Positions 28,607 through 38,377 of a stretch of 64,000 nt of DNA are shown in pieces. The stretch is from Streptomyces sp. HSG2 (GTDB lineage Bacteria > Actinomycetota > Actinomycetes > Streptomycetales > Streptomycetaceae), in assembly GCF_016598575.1 (NCBI RefSeq), contig NZ_CP066801.1, forward strand, positions 248,001 to 312,000, given 5' to 3'. Below the pieces are notes generated by a model. That model worked only from the letters and a program-made list of their open reading frames with translations, was not told the origin of the DNA and made no database searches. Position numbers and translations under genes: made by a program. Positions within the stretch are counted from its first letter, which is position 1. Each line of letters starts with the position of its first letter.

Positions 28607-29914
28607 TCACGAGTCCCAGATGGCGCCGTAGGCGGGTATACCGAGCCGCTCCATGCCATGGACCACCGCCCAGGTGAGCCTCTTGTTGGAGATGCAGATG
28701 ACGGCCTCGGCGTCGAACTCGCGGCAGGCGGCGTACGCCAGCCGCACCATGTCCGGCTTTCCGTGCTCGGCGGTGTCCCAGACCACGGCGTCCGGTTGGG
28801 CGTCGAGAATCTCCTCGACGAGGGCGTCGCCGTAGGTACGGCGCGGCGAACGCGTGGCCCAGACGAGGCGGGACGGCACCTCCGCGGCCAGCAGGTGGGG
28901 CAGGACGGGGCCGATCCCGCTTCCGGTGGCCACGTACACGACCCGATGGAAAAGCCTCTCCACCCGGGCCACGCCGGCCGTGGTGATCCCCTTGACCCAG
29001 ACGTGGGACGGTGGATCGTCGATGAAGGAGCCCGTCCAGTCCCCCGCTCGGGACACGACGAGACGGAACCCCTCGCGGCCGGGCGTCGGCACGTTGGCGA
29101 AGGAATGCCACTCGGTCAAGGGGCTCCGGCTGATCGTGGTGGACGAGCCGGGGAAGGGCGTCTCCCCGTGGTCGAAGCCGGCGATCGCCACATGCGACGA
29201 AGGCCGATCGACATGGACCGCGACCCTCCGCAACCTGGTCCACGGCAGCGCCACGCTGAGGGTCAGGACAGCCAGCACCCACACGCTCGCGTCGAGCCCG
29301 TCCGAGCCCGAGGGGGTCGACAACAGTGTGTGCGCCCACAGCAGGCTGAGTGCCGCCCAGCCGCCGAACCGGTGGCTGCGCTCGAAGAGGTCGTGGTGGC
29401 GGGCGCGCATCGACGGCAGCGCGAGGACGACCAAGGCTCCCAGCAGAGCCGCGAGCGTGTAGGAGACGGCCAGCAGCGCGGGCGTCGCCCCGGCCGCCGT
29501 GACCATCGCGACCTGTGCGAGGAACCAGACCACGCCCATCAGCGCTCCGCCGACGTGGAGCCCGCCGAAGTGGTACACCTTGGCCAGCGTCCGGCGGACG
29601 CAGAGGGGCCACGTCAAGGGCACGGCGGTGGCGCACCGGAAGAGCAGGTTAATCACGTACTGCTGACGGACGATCACGGCGAGCGCCACGTTGACCAGGG
29701 CAAGGCGACCGAGCGCTGCGGAGTCCCAGCCTGCCCGCCCGCCGCCGAAGCCGACCGCGAACACCACCAGGTTGACCGCCACCACCAGCACCGCGAGCCT
29801 GTTGTGGTGCGTCAGGCGGGGATGGCTCCACACGCGGCGCAGCGGGGGCAGGGGCGGGGGCAGAGCGACGTCCGGGGAGACCGGCGCGGAGCGCGGCCGG
29901 GTGGGCGCCGTCAT
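28607..29914 (-). CDS. Membrane flavin/heme reductase-like protein
   Basis: A 435-residue protein. The N-terminal half has about six membrane segments with conserved-looking histidines ([12 protein letters not shown] and [18 protein letters not shown]) that could bind heme as in ferric-reductase-like domains. The C-terminal half resembles a ferredoxin-NADP reductase: [34 protein letters not shown] (nucleotide binding) and [12 protein letters not shown]. The start overlaps the adenylation enzyme's stop (ATGA), so the two are translationally coupled. Fungal TmpA-type proteins have a similar build and also sit near adenylate-forming enzymes. I infer a membrane electron-transfer role, but the acceptor is unknown. 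Confidence 0.75.
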   Translation of the reverse strand: MTAPTRPRSAPVSPDVALPPPLPPLRRVWSHPRLTHHNRLAVLVVAVNLVVFAVGFGGGRAGWDSAALGRLALVNVALAVIVRQQYVINLLFRCATAVPLTWPLCVRRTLAKVYHFGGLHVGGALMGVVWFLAQVAMVTAAGATPALLAVSYTLAALLGALVVLALPSMRARHHDLFERSHRFGGWAALSLLWAHTLLSTPSGSDGLDASVWVLAVLTLSVALPWTRLRRVAVHVDRPSSHVAIAGFDHGETPFPGSSTTISRSPLTEWHSFANVPTPGREGFRLVVSRAGDWTGSFIDDPPSHVWVKGITTAGVARVERLFHRVVYVATGSGIGPVLPHLLAAEVPSRLVWATRSPRRTYGDALVEEILDAQPDAVVWDTAEHGKPDMVRLAYAACREFDAEAVICISNKRLTWAVVHGMERLGIPAYGAIWDS

Positions 29915-31524
29915 CGAAGCGCCTCAGCGGCCGTCGCCGGAACGCCCGGGTCGCCCGCGGCATCCTGGGCCAGCGCGCGAAGAGCCCGCTTGTCGATCTT
30001 GCCACGCGGGGTGGTGGGGAGGTGGGGCAGGACGTGGACGGTCTCGGGGACGCAGTAGTACGGCAGCGCCGCCGCCACGGCCTCACGGGCGGACACCGGG
30101 TCGATCGGCGTGGAGCCGCCGGAGGCGACGAAGGAGACGAGAGTCCGGGAGTCAAGTTTGAGGGTCACGGCACGAAGGCACGTGGGCATGCTCTCCAACA
30201 CCGCCGACACGGAGTCGAGTTCGACCCGGAAGCCGCGGATCTTCACCTGGTCGTCGGTGCGGCCGAGGATCTCCAGATCGCCGTCGTACGTCCACCGGCC
30301 CAGGTCGCGAGTACGGAACATCCTGCGCCCTCCGCCGAGGAACGGGTCGGGCAGGTACCGCTCCCCGGTCAACTCCGGGTCGTCCAGGTATCCGGCGGTC
30401 ACCCCGTCCCCTCCCGCCCATATCTCGCCCACCACGCCGGGGGCGACCGGGCGCCGGGCGCCGTCGAGTACGTAGACGGTGTTGTTCGGGGTCGGGCGGC
30501 CGATGGTGAGTCGAGCGGCGGCGGGTGTGTGGCGCGCCATGGTGTTGACGATGGTGGTCTCGGTCGGCCCGCAGGAGTTGTAGAAGTCCGCGCGGGCGGC
30601 CCACCGGTCGGCCAGTGCACGTGGGCAGGGCTCGCCCGCCACCGCGACCACTCGGACCCGCGGGCAGAGATCGGGGTCGACGGTGGTCAGGACGGTCGGC
30701 GTCGCGATGACGACTTCGGCACGGGCGACGGTCTCGGCGATGTCCGGTCCTCTGACGAGGAGAGTCGCGCCTCGGGTCAGTGCGCCGAGGATCTCCCAGG
30801 CGGCCATGTCGAAGGCGATGTTGAGGATCTGGGCGACCCGCTGCCCCGGCCCCATGCCCAGGCCGCCGGGTTCGCGGAGCAACAGGTTGCAGACGTTGCG
30901 GTGCGTGACGACCACTCCGTTGGGCGCTCCGGTGGTGCCGGAGGTGAAGAGCACGTAGCAGGGGTCCTCTCCGGTCGGGTCGGAGCGCGTGCTGGCGTCC
31001 GTTGCACCCCTCTCGCTCGACTGTTCGACATCGGTCCCTTCGACATCGAGTACCGTCGCGATCTCGCGCAGGGGCGCCGCACGTCCACAGCCGGCGGTGG
31101 TGAGCACGACACGGGCCCGGGTCTTGGCGAGGACGTGGCGCAGTTGCGCGTCCGGGGTGACCCGCCCGTCCAGGGGCACATAGGCGGCTCCACTCTTCAG
31201 TACCGCGATCAGCGCCACCAGCAGGGGAATCCCGCGCCGACCGACGACGGGCACGAGATCGCCGACGCCGATGCCGGCGCCGGCCAGGCGGTCGGCCAAC
31301 CGCTGTGCCCGGTGGTCGAGTTCGCCGTAGGTGATGGTGCGGTCACCGTGCTCCGCGGCGACCGCGTGAGGACGAGCCGCCGCCCAGGCCTCGAACGCCC
31401 GATGGACTCGATCGTGGGGAAGGACGGCCGACGGAGCGGTCGCGCCGCGACGTGTCGTCGACGTCGAGCAGGTGGTCGCCGGGGGCGGGGCGATACGGGG
31501 CAGGGTGTTTCGAGGCGACGACAT
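29911..31524 (-). CDS. Stand-alone adenylation (AMP-binding) enzyme
   Basis: A 537-residue ANL-superfamily enzyme. Core motifs are YVLFTSGTTGAPNGVVVTH (A3), YNSCGPTETTI (A5), GEIWAGGDGVTAGYLDDPELT (A6-A7), ILGRTDDQVKIRGFRVEL (A8) and PTTPRGKIDKRAL with the catalytic Lys (A10). No carrier-protein domain follows, so it is a free-standing acyl- or aminoacyl-adenylate former. The ATG at 31524 has AAGGAGG 7 nt upstream. The first 40 residues are low complexity. It is coupled to the membrane reductase by ATGA. Substrate specificity cannot be read reliably by eye. Confidence 0.92.
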   Translation of the reverse strand: MSSPRNTLPRIAPPPATTCSTSTTRRGATAPSAVLPHDRVHRAFEAWAAARPHAVAAEHGDRTITYGELDHRAQRLADRLAGAGIGVGDLVPVVGRRGIPLLVALIAVLKSGAAYVPLDGRVTPDAQLRHVLAKTRARVVLTTAGCGRAAPLREIATVLDVEGTDVEQSSERGATDASTRSDPTGEDPCYVLFTSGTTGAPNGVVVTHRNVCNLLLREPGGLGMGPGQRVAQILNIAFDMAAWEILGALTRGATLLVRGPDIAETVARAEVVIATPTVLTTVDPDLCPRVRVVAVAGEPCPRALADRWAARADFYNSCGPTETTIVNTMARHTPAAARLTIGRPTPNNTVYVLDGARRPVAPGVVGEIWAGGDGVTAGYLDDPELTGERYLPDPFLGGGRRMFRTRDLGRWTYDGDLEILGRTDDQVKIRGFRVELDSVSAVLESMPTCLRAVTLKLDSRTLVSFVASGGSTPIDPVSAREAVAAALPYYCVPETVHVLPHLPTTPRGKIDKRALRALAQDAAGDPGVPATAAEALR

Positions 31525-33249
<1,725 letters not shown>

Positions 33250-33255
33250 GGACTG

Positions 33256-33290
33256 GGTGGGGCGGGAGCCGTGGTCACTCCCGCCCCACC
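33256..33290. terminator. Bidirectional terminator hairpin
   Basis: A 13-bp GC stem (GGTGGGGCGGGAG at 33256-33268 with its complement at 33278-33290) and a 9-nt loop lie between the convergent aminopeptidase and haloalkane-dehalogenase-like genes. It probably serves both. Confidence 0.75.
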
Positions 33291-33298
33291 GGGCGGCG

Positions 33299-34225
33299 TC
33301 AGGCAGACACCGGCGTGTCGGCGATGAACCGGTTCACCGTCTCGGCGAGCAGCGTGCCCCGGTCCTCCTGCAGGAAGTGGCCCGCGCCCGCGATCGTGGG
33401 GTGTTCGAGCCCCCGGGCGCCGGGGACCTGCTCCCTGAAGACCCGGTCCAGGCCCCCGGTGATCGGATCCTCGTCGCCGAACGCGCACAGGAACGGCTTG
33501 TCGAAGCGCCGCAGGGACTCCCAGGCCGCGCGATTGGGCCCCGCGGCGGGATCGTCCGGCGATACCGGGACCAGTGTCGGGAACCGGCGTGCCCCCGCCT
33601 TGTGGGCGTCGTCGGGGAACGGGGCATCGTAGGCCGCCACGACCTCGGGCGTGAGGTCGCCGTGACATCCGGAGCGGACGATGTCCCCCACGCGCAGTTC
33701 GGGGGTGCTCTGGCTGAACTCCCGCCACCGCAGGAACGCCTTCGACGGCTCCCCCTCCCCGGTCGGCAGGAAGGTGTTGGCCACGACGACCCGGGCGAAG
33801 CGCTCGGGGTGCTCGGCCACCAGCCGGAGGCCGATGAGGCCGCCCCAGTCCTGGCAGACGAGGGTGACCCCACGCAGGTCGAGTCGGTCGAAGAGGGCCT
33901 CGCGCATCCAGTCGACGTGCCGCTGGTAGGTGTAGTCGGAGCGTTCGGCCGGCTTGTCGGAACGGCCGAAGCCCACCAGGTCCGGTGCGATACATCGGTG
34001 GCCGGCCCCGGCGAACACCGGAATCATGTGGCGGTAGAGGAAGGACCACGAGGGTTCACCGTGCAGGACAAGCACCGTCTCTCCGGTGGTTCCCTCTCCC
34101 TCGTCCACGTGGTGCACGCGAAGCCGTTCGTCCCCGTCACCGGACGCGACCTCCACATAGGAGGGGGGGAACGGGTAGTCGGGCAGGTCGAGGAACCTCT
34201 CCTCGGGGGTACGCAAGATCCGCAT
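33299..34225 (-). CDS. Haloalkane dehalogenase-like alpha/beta-hydrolase
   Basis: A 308-residue alpha/beta-hydrolase. The oxyanion segment HGEPSWSFLYRHMI and the nucleophile elbow VCQDWGGLIG, with Asp rather than Ser, match haloalkane dehalogenases. The Trp after the nucleophile is a halide-binding residue in the family. Catalytic His lies in IAGAGHFLQED; the acid is probably in AFGDEDPI. It would hydrolyse a carbon-halogen bond, although some relatives are fluoroacetate dehalogenases or epoxide hydrolases. It is divergent from a TetR regulator with a palindromic operator between them, so it is probably repressed by that protein. Confidence 0.88.
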   Translation of the reverse strand: MRILRTPEERFLDLPDYPFPPSYVEVASGDGDERLRVHHVDEGEGTTGETVLVLHGEPSWSFLYRHMIPVFAGAGHRCIAPDLVGFGRSDKPAERSDYTYQRHVDWMREALFDRLDLRGVTLVCQDWGGLIGLRLVAEHPERFARVVVANTFLPTGEGEPSKAFLRWREFSQSTPELRVGDIVRSGCHGDLTPEVVAAYDAPFPDDAHKAGARRFPTLVPVSPDDPAAGPNRAAWESLRRFDKPFLCAFGDEDPITGGLDRVFREQVPGARGLEHPTIAGAGHFLQEDRGTLLAETVNRFIADTPVSA

Positions 34226-34397
34226 GATCCGGGCCGCTCCTGTGTGTTCCGGGCGCGGGAACGCCTCGCGGACTCCCGTCGGACACCAAGATGCCGCACC
34301 CGCCGGGGTCCCGCGGACCTGGCCGCGCCGACCGTCGTTGCCGTCCGCCTCGCTCCGCGAAGAGCGCCCCACGCGCCTCGACGCGACGGAACCTCGA

Positions 34398-34417
34398 CTC
34401 GGAACGATCATTCCAAG
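34398..34417. promoter_or_regulatory. Likely TetR operator
   Basis: CTCGGAACGATCATTCCAAG is an imperfect palindrome with 8 of 10 matching pairs. It is centred between the divergent hydrolase (start 34225) and TetR gene (start 34495). Length and symmetry are typical of TetR-family operators. Confidence 0.7.
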
Positions 34418-34494
34418 ATACCCACCGCGCGCCCCCGACACCAGAGCGGTACCGGTACCCTCGAATGCGAACTCCCCGTCTCAAGAGGTGAGGC

Positions 34495-35142
34495 GTGCCG
34501 GACATCAGACACTTCGACACGGACGCGACCCTGGAAGCGGCGATGCTTCTCTTCTGGCGCAAGGGCATGGTGCCCACCGGTATCCAGGACGTGGTGACGG
34601 CAACGGGGGTGAACCGTTCCAGCCTCTACGCGACCTTCGGCGGAAAGCGGGATCTGTATCGAGCCGCCCTCGGGCGATACGCCGAGCGGCGCGCCGCTCC
34701 CAGGTTCGGCCTCCTCACCGCGGACGACGTCGGTCTTCCGGCCGTGCTCGGCTTCTTCACCGAGGTCGTCGACACCTCCTGCCACGGCGACTACGCCGGT
34801 TGGGGGTGCATGATCTCCAACGCCCACGCCGGACCGGAGAGCGAGGACCCGGAGATCCGTGCCCTGCTCGACCGTCAGTACCGTGTGTTGGCCGACTCGC
34901 TGCGCTCGGCGCTCGGCACGGCGCGGAGACTGGGCCAACTGGGCCCGGGTGTCGACCCGAAAGCCGCCGCCACCACGCTCGCGCTGCTGACCCACGGCAT
35001 CAACCTGCGCTCCCGTACGGGGGTCGACCCCGGCGAACTGCGGGCGACGGTGAGCACGACGCTGCTCGCCGTCACCGGCCGTCCCCTCGAGGTGTCGAGG
35101 GAGACGGCGGGCGCGCCCGCGCACCCGTCCCCGTCCTGCTGA
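34495..35142 (+). CDS. TetR/AcrR-family regulator
   Basis: A 215-residue repressor. The N-terminal HTH reads TGIQDVVTATGVNRSSLYATFGGKRDLYRAAL, with a C-terminal ligand domain. GWGCMISNAHAGP is typical of the subgroup with a YxxF/TetR_C-type domain that often controls reductases and hydrolases. The GTG at 34495 follows AAGAGGTGAG. It is divergent from the haloalkane-dehalogenase-like gene, with a clear palindrome between them. The ligand is unknown; a halogenated or lipophilic compound is a reasonable guess. Confidence 0.92.
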   Translation: MPDIRHFDTDATLEAAMLLFWRKGMVPTGIQDVVTATGVNRSSLYATFGGKRDLYRAALGRYAERRAAPRFGLLTADDVGLPAVLGFFTEVVDTSCHGDYAGWGCMISNAHAGPESEDPEIRALLDRQYRVLADSLRSALGTARRLGQLGPGVDPKAAATTLALLTHGINLRSRTGVDPGELRATVSTTLLAVTGRPLEVSRETAGAPAHPSPSC

Positions 35143-35198
35143 CCCCGCGAACCGCGCGTCGCGTGCCTCACCGGGCCTCGGGGACCTCGTCCCTCCCC

Positions 35199-35801
35199 TC
35201 AGCTTGGCATCGCGCGGACCTCGCCGTCGTGACGCAGGCACGAGACGACCACCACGAAGGGCCACAGGGACTGCAGGGCCGTCACCACCCGTTCGGCGGT
35301 ACCGGGGGCGCCCTGACGATCCAACTCGTAGACGAACCACGCGGCGCTCAGCACCATTGCCGCGCTCGCCACCCGGGAGGGGATCGGACGCAGCGCCCAG
35401 GGCGCCTCCCTCTCGGATGTGGCGGCCAGCACGGGCCACACCGCCATGAGGGTGAATCCGGCCGCGGCCACGGCCCCGTGACTCAGCGAACCACCGCTGC
35501 TCGGAGTGGGGACCAGGACGACCGCGACGGCCGACGCCCCGCCACCGGCCAGTGCGAGGCGCCCCGGAAGGGCGGCGGCCCGCAGAGCCAGCGCGGTGAG
35601 CACGTGGCACAGGCCCAGGGCGAGGAACGCGCCGGTCATGATCCAGTAGCCGGACGCCCCGTAGGCGCCCAGGACGCTGATCGTCTCGCTGGTCGGGTCG
35701 TAGCTCGGTCCTTCGAGGATCGCCGCGACGGCCCATCCCGCGATGAGCAGGACGGGCGCGCACCCCGACGAGAGCAGGGCCCACCTTCGCACAGGCAGCA
35801 T
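35199..35801 (-). CDS. DUF998-family membrane protein
   Basis: A 200-residue protein with about six hydrophobic segments and the DUF998 pattern: GPSYDPTSETISVLGAYGASGYWIMT after the first helix, then RLALAGGGASAVAVVLVP, and DRQGAPGTAERV near the end. The start at 35801 is the first that precedes the hydrophobic N-terminus; an upstream extension is Arg/Pro-rich and was rejected. Function is unknown. It is convergent with the TetR gene and divergent from the FUSC exporter. Confidence 0.85.
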   Translation of the reverse strand: MLPVRRWALLSSGCAPVLLIAGWAVAAILEGPSYDPTSETISVLGAYGASGYWIMTGAFLALGLCHVLTALALRAAALPGRLALAGGGASAVAVVLVPTPSSGGSLSHGAVAAAGFTLMAVWPVLAATSEREAPWALRPIPSRVASAAMVLSAAWFVYELDRQGAPGTAERVVTALQSLWPFVVVVSCLRHDGEVRAMPS

Positions 35802-36010
35802 CGGGCGATGATAAGAGCGACGGCGGAGCCACCGGCCGTCGAATCGCTGCGCCGCCGGGAGAACCCACTCGCTCGACGGCCGCGGCGCCCACCCGGGCGG
35901 CGAGGGCCCGGCACAGCGGTGGCCGGCCCGGGGGTTCCGTCGACAATGGGGACCAGTGGCGGGGTGGACACCCGTCGGGGTCGGAGGTGGACGCCGAGGA
36001 GGGAGCGGGT

Positions 36011-38173
36011 GTGCCCGAGCGGCCGTCGGCTCAGGCCGTGCGGAAGGCGGCACGGCGGGGTCTTCGCGTGGCCGTGGCGGCGGCGGCGGGCTTCTACCCG
36101 TTCCTCTACGCGCTGGATCTGCCGTCCGCCGCGCTGTACGCGCTGTTCTCCCCCATCGCCCTCGGGGCCCTCTCGCCGTTGTCCGGAGCGGGGCGGGATC
36201 GTTCGCTGGTCGTCCTCCGCTCGGCGCCCGCGGCCCTCGCGCTGACGGCGCTGGGAAGCGTCCTGGCCGTCGACACCCTGACGGCCGTCGCGGGGATGTT
36301 GGTGGTGGGGTTCGCCCTTTCCTTCGGTTCGGCCTGCGGACCGCGGATCGCCGCGGTGACCCCTGGTCTCCAACTGTTCTACATCCTGTCCTGTTTCCCT
36401 CCGTACGCCCCGGGGACTCTGCCGCAACGCCTGGCGGGCGTGGCGATCGGATGCCTGCTGCTGGCCTCGTGCGAGCGGGTCTTGTCGCCCGAGCCGGGAG
36501 TCCCGACGTACCGCGAACGTGTGGCCGAGGGTCTGGACCTCGCCGCTCGCGCCGCCTCCGCCCTGGCCCGCCCCATGGCCGGCGGGGGCCCGTCGAACGC
36601 GTCGTTGAGGCGGGCCGCGGACGTGCTGCGCCTCTCGCGGCGAGGGACCGACGGCCGGCCTACCGGCGCGGGCAGGGGGGACCTGGCCCTCGCCCAGGCC
36701 GGCCGTGCCACCCGGCGTCTGCTGCTCCAGACCGCCGATCTCGGCGGACGTGGCGAGCCGCCGGGACGCGACGGGCCGTCGCGGACACTGCTGCTCGCGG
36801 TGGACGGGTGCTGCGCGGACGCGGCGGCCGGATTGCGGGGGCGAGGCGGTGCGGCGGACCCCGGCGTGCTGTTGGAGACGGCCGACGACTTCTTTCGGGT
36901 CGCCGAGCCCGCACGGCGTCCCGACACGGCGGCACTGCATCGTCTCCTGCGGGGCAGGACCGCCGTCCTGCTCGCCGCGATCTCGGCGGCCACCGCGTCC
37001 GCCGCGGTGGCGGTCGCCGCGGGTGCCACCAGGCCGGTCCCCGGTCTACCGCCGGGCCAGTTCTGGTATGCGCGGAGGTCGGTGGCGCGGCTTTGGGCCG
37101 CGCGCCTGTCGGGAAACCTCACCCCCCGCTCGGTGGTCCTGCAGAACGCCGTGCGGACGGCCCTGGGGCTGGGGGCGGCCAGGATGGTGGCGGGAGCCCT
37201 GGATCTGACACACGGCTTCTGGGTGCTGCTGGCGGTGCTGACTCTGGCCCGTACGACGGCGGTGGCCACCTGGTCGGCCGTCCGGTCCGCGGCCCTGGGA
37301 ACCCTGGTCGGAGCGGTGCTGGCCGGCCTGTTGCTCCTGGGGGTCGGCGATGCCACGGTGGTCTACGCCGCGCTCCTGGTGCCGATGATGGCATTGGCGT
37401 TCACCTTGGGGCCCCTGGGCGGACCCGGGTGGGCCCAGGGCATGTTCACGGTGGTCGTCGCCACGGCCTTCGCGCAGTTCGCCCCGGCGACCTGGCGACT
37501 GGCCGAGGTCCGGGTGGTCGATGTCCTCGCGGGCAGCGCGATCGGACTGGCCTGCGGGTTGCTCGCGTGGCCGGCAGGAGCGCGAGCGGAGATCGGGAAC
37601 GTCATGAGCGGCCTGTTGCGGGCGGCGGGACCGATGATCCCGCTCACCGCCGCGGCCGTGTGCGACGGTGGGCAACGGGCTCGGCGCCTCCTGGAGGAGA
37701 GTGCCCGGGAGACCCGACACCGCCTGCACATCGCCGAGGACGGATACGTCCAGTACCGCGCCGAACCACCCTCGCCCGGGGACGCACGCGAACCGGACTG
37801 GTTGATGACCTTGAACTTCGCCGAGCGGACGTTGCTGGGCGCACACTGGCTGCCCCCTCGGGACGAGGCGGCGCAGGGCATGCCCGAGTCGGCCAGGAGG
37901 TGGACGGAGCGGGCGGCGGGGCGGCTCGCCGAGGCGACCGCGCTCGCGGCGGACTTCCCGCCCGGCGGTGTCCGGATCAGCCCCGAACCTCTCCCCCCGG
38001 GGGTGGCGGAAGAGGTGCCGTCCACGACGCTGCCACACCTGGTGCGCCTGGAAGTGTGGCTGGAGCATCTGGCCGGGGATCTGGCTTCGGCGGTCGGCGG
38101 GCCCGGCGACGACGACGCGGCGGCCCGGACCTCTCCGGACGCGCCGCGCCCTCCGGCGGCCGGGCCCCGGTGA
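36011..38173 (+). CDS. FUSC-family (aromatic acid exporter-like) membrane protein
   Basis: A roughly 720-residue protein with two membrane blocks: about residues 20-150 (GFYPFLYALDLPSAALYALFSP) and about 320-540 (ALDLTHGFWVLLAVLTLART, LAGLLLLGVGD, ALLVPMMALAFTLGP), separated by a soluble region. The second block is the FUSC/ArAE domain associated with efflux of aromatic acids or fusaric acid. The GTG at 36011 has GAGGAGGGAG upstream and is favoured over the GTG at 35987. The 140-residue C-terminus is acidic and soluble. Substrate unknown. Confidence 0.85.
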   Translation: MPERPSAQAVRKAARRGLRVAVAAAAGFYPFLYALDLPSAALYALFSPIALGALSPLSGAGRDRSLVVLRSAPAALALTALGSVLAVDTLTAVAGMLVVGFALSFGSACGPRIAAVTPGLQLFYILSCFPPYAPGTLPQRLAGVAIGCLLLASCERVLSPEPGVPTYRERVAEGLDLAARAASALARPMAGGGPSNASLRRAADVLRLSRRGTDGRPTGAGRGDLALAQAGRATRRLLLQTADLGGRGEPPGRDGPSRTLLLAVDGCCADAAAGLRGRGGAADPGVLLETADDFFRVAEPARRPDTAALHRLLRGRTAVLLAAISAATASAAVAVAAGATRPVPGLPPGQFWYARRSVARLWAARLSGNLTPRSVVLQNAVRTALGLGAARMVAGALDLTHGFWVLLAVLTLARTTAVATWSAVRSAALGTLVGAVLAGLLLLGVGDATVVYAALLVPMMALAFTLGPLGGPGWAQGMFTVVVATAFAQFAPATWRLAEVRVVDVLAGSAIGLACGLLAWPAGARAEIGNVMSGLLRAAGPMIPLTAAAVCDGGQRARRLLEESARETRHRLHIAEDGYVQYRAEPPSPGDAREPDWLMTLNFAERTLLGAHWLPPRDEAAQGMPESARRWTERAAGRLAEATALAADFPPGGVRISPEPLPPGVAEEVPSTTLPHLVRLEVWLEHLAGDLASAVGGPGDDDAAARTSPDAPRPPAAGPR

Positions 38174-38377
38174 GGCCCGACGCCGGCGCCGCCGCGGCCG
38201 GGTACCGCGAGGCGGCCGAAGCCCCGACCGGCCCGGATCCTCGCCGGTCGGGGTCGATCGGCGAGACCGGGCGGGTGTGCCGACCGCGACGCATCGGCGT
38301 ACCGTCCATAAGTGGAGAGGGACGACGGCGCGTCCCGCCCCCTCCGGAACCGCTCCTCAGGCTGCGGGAGGTGCCGC

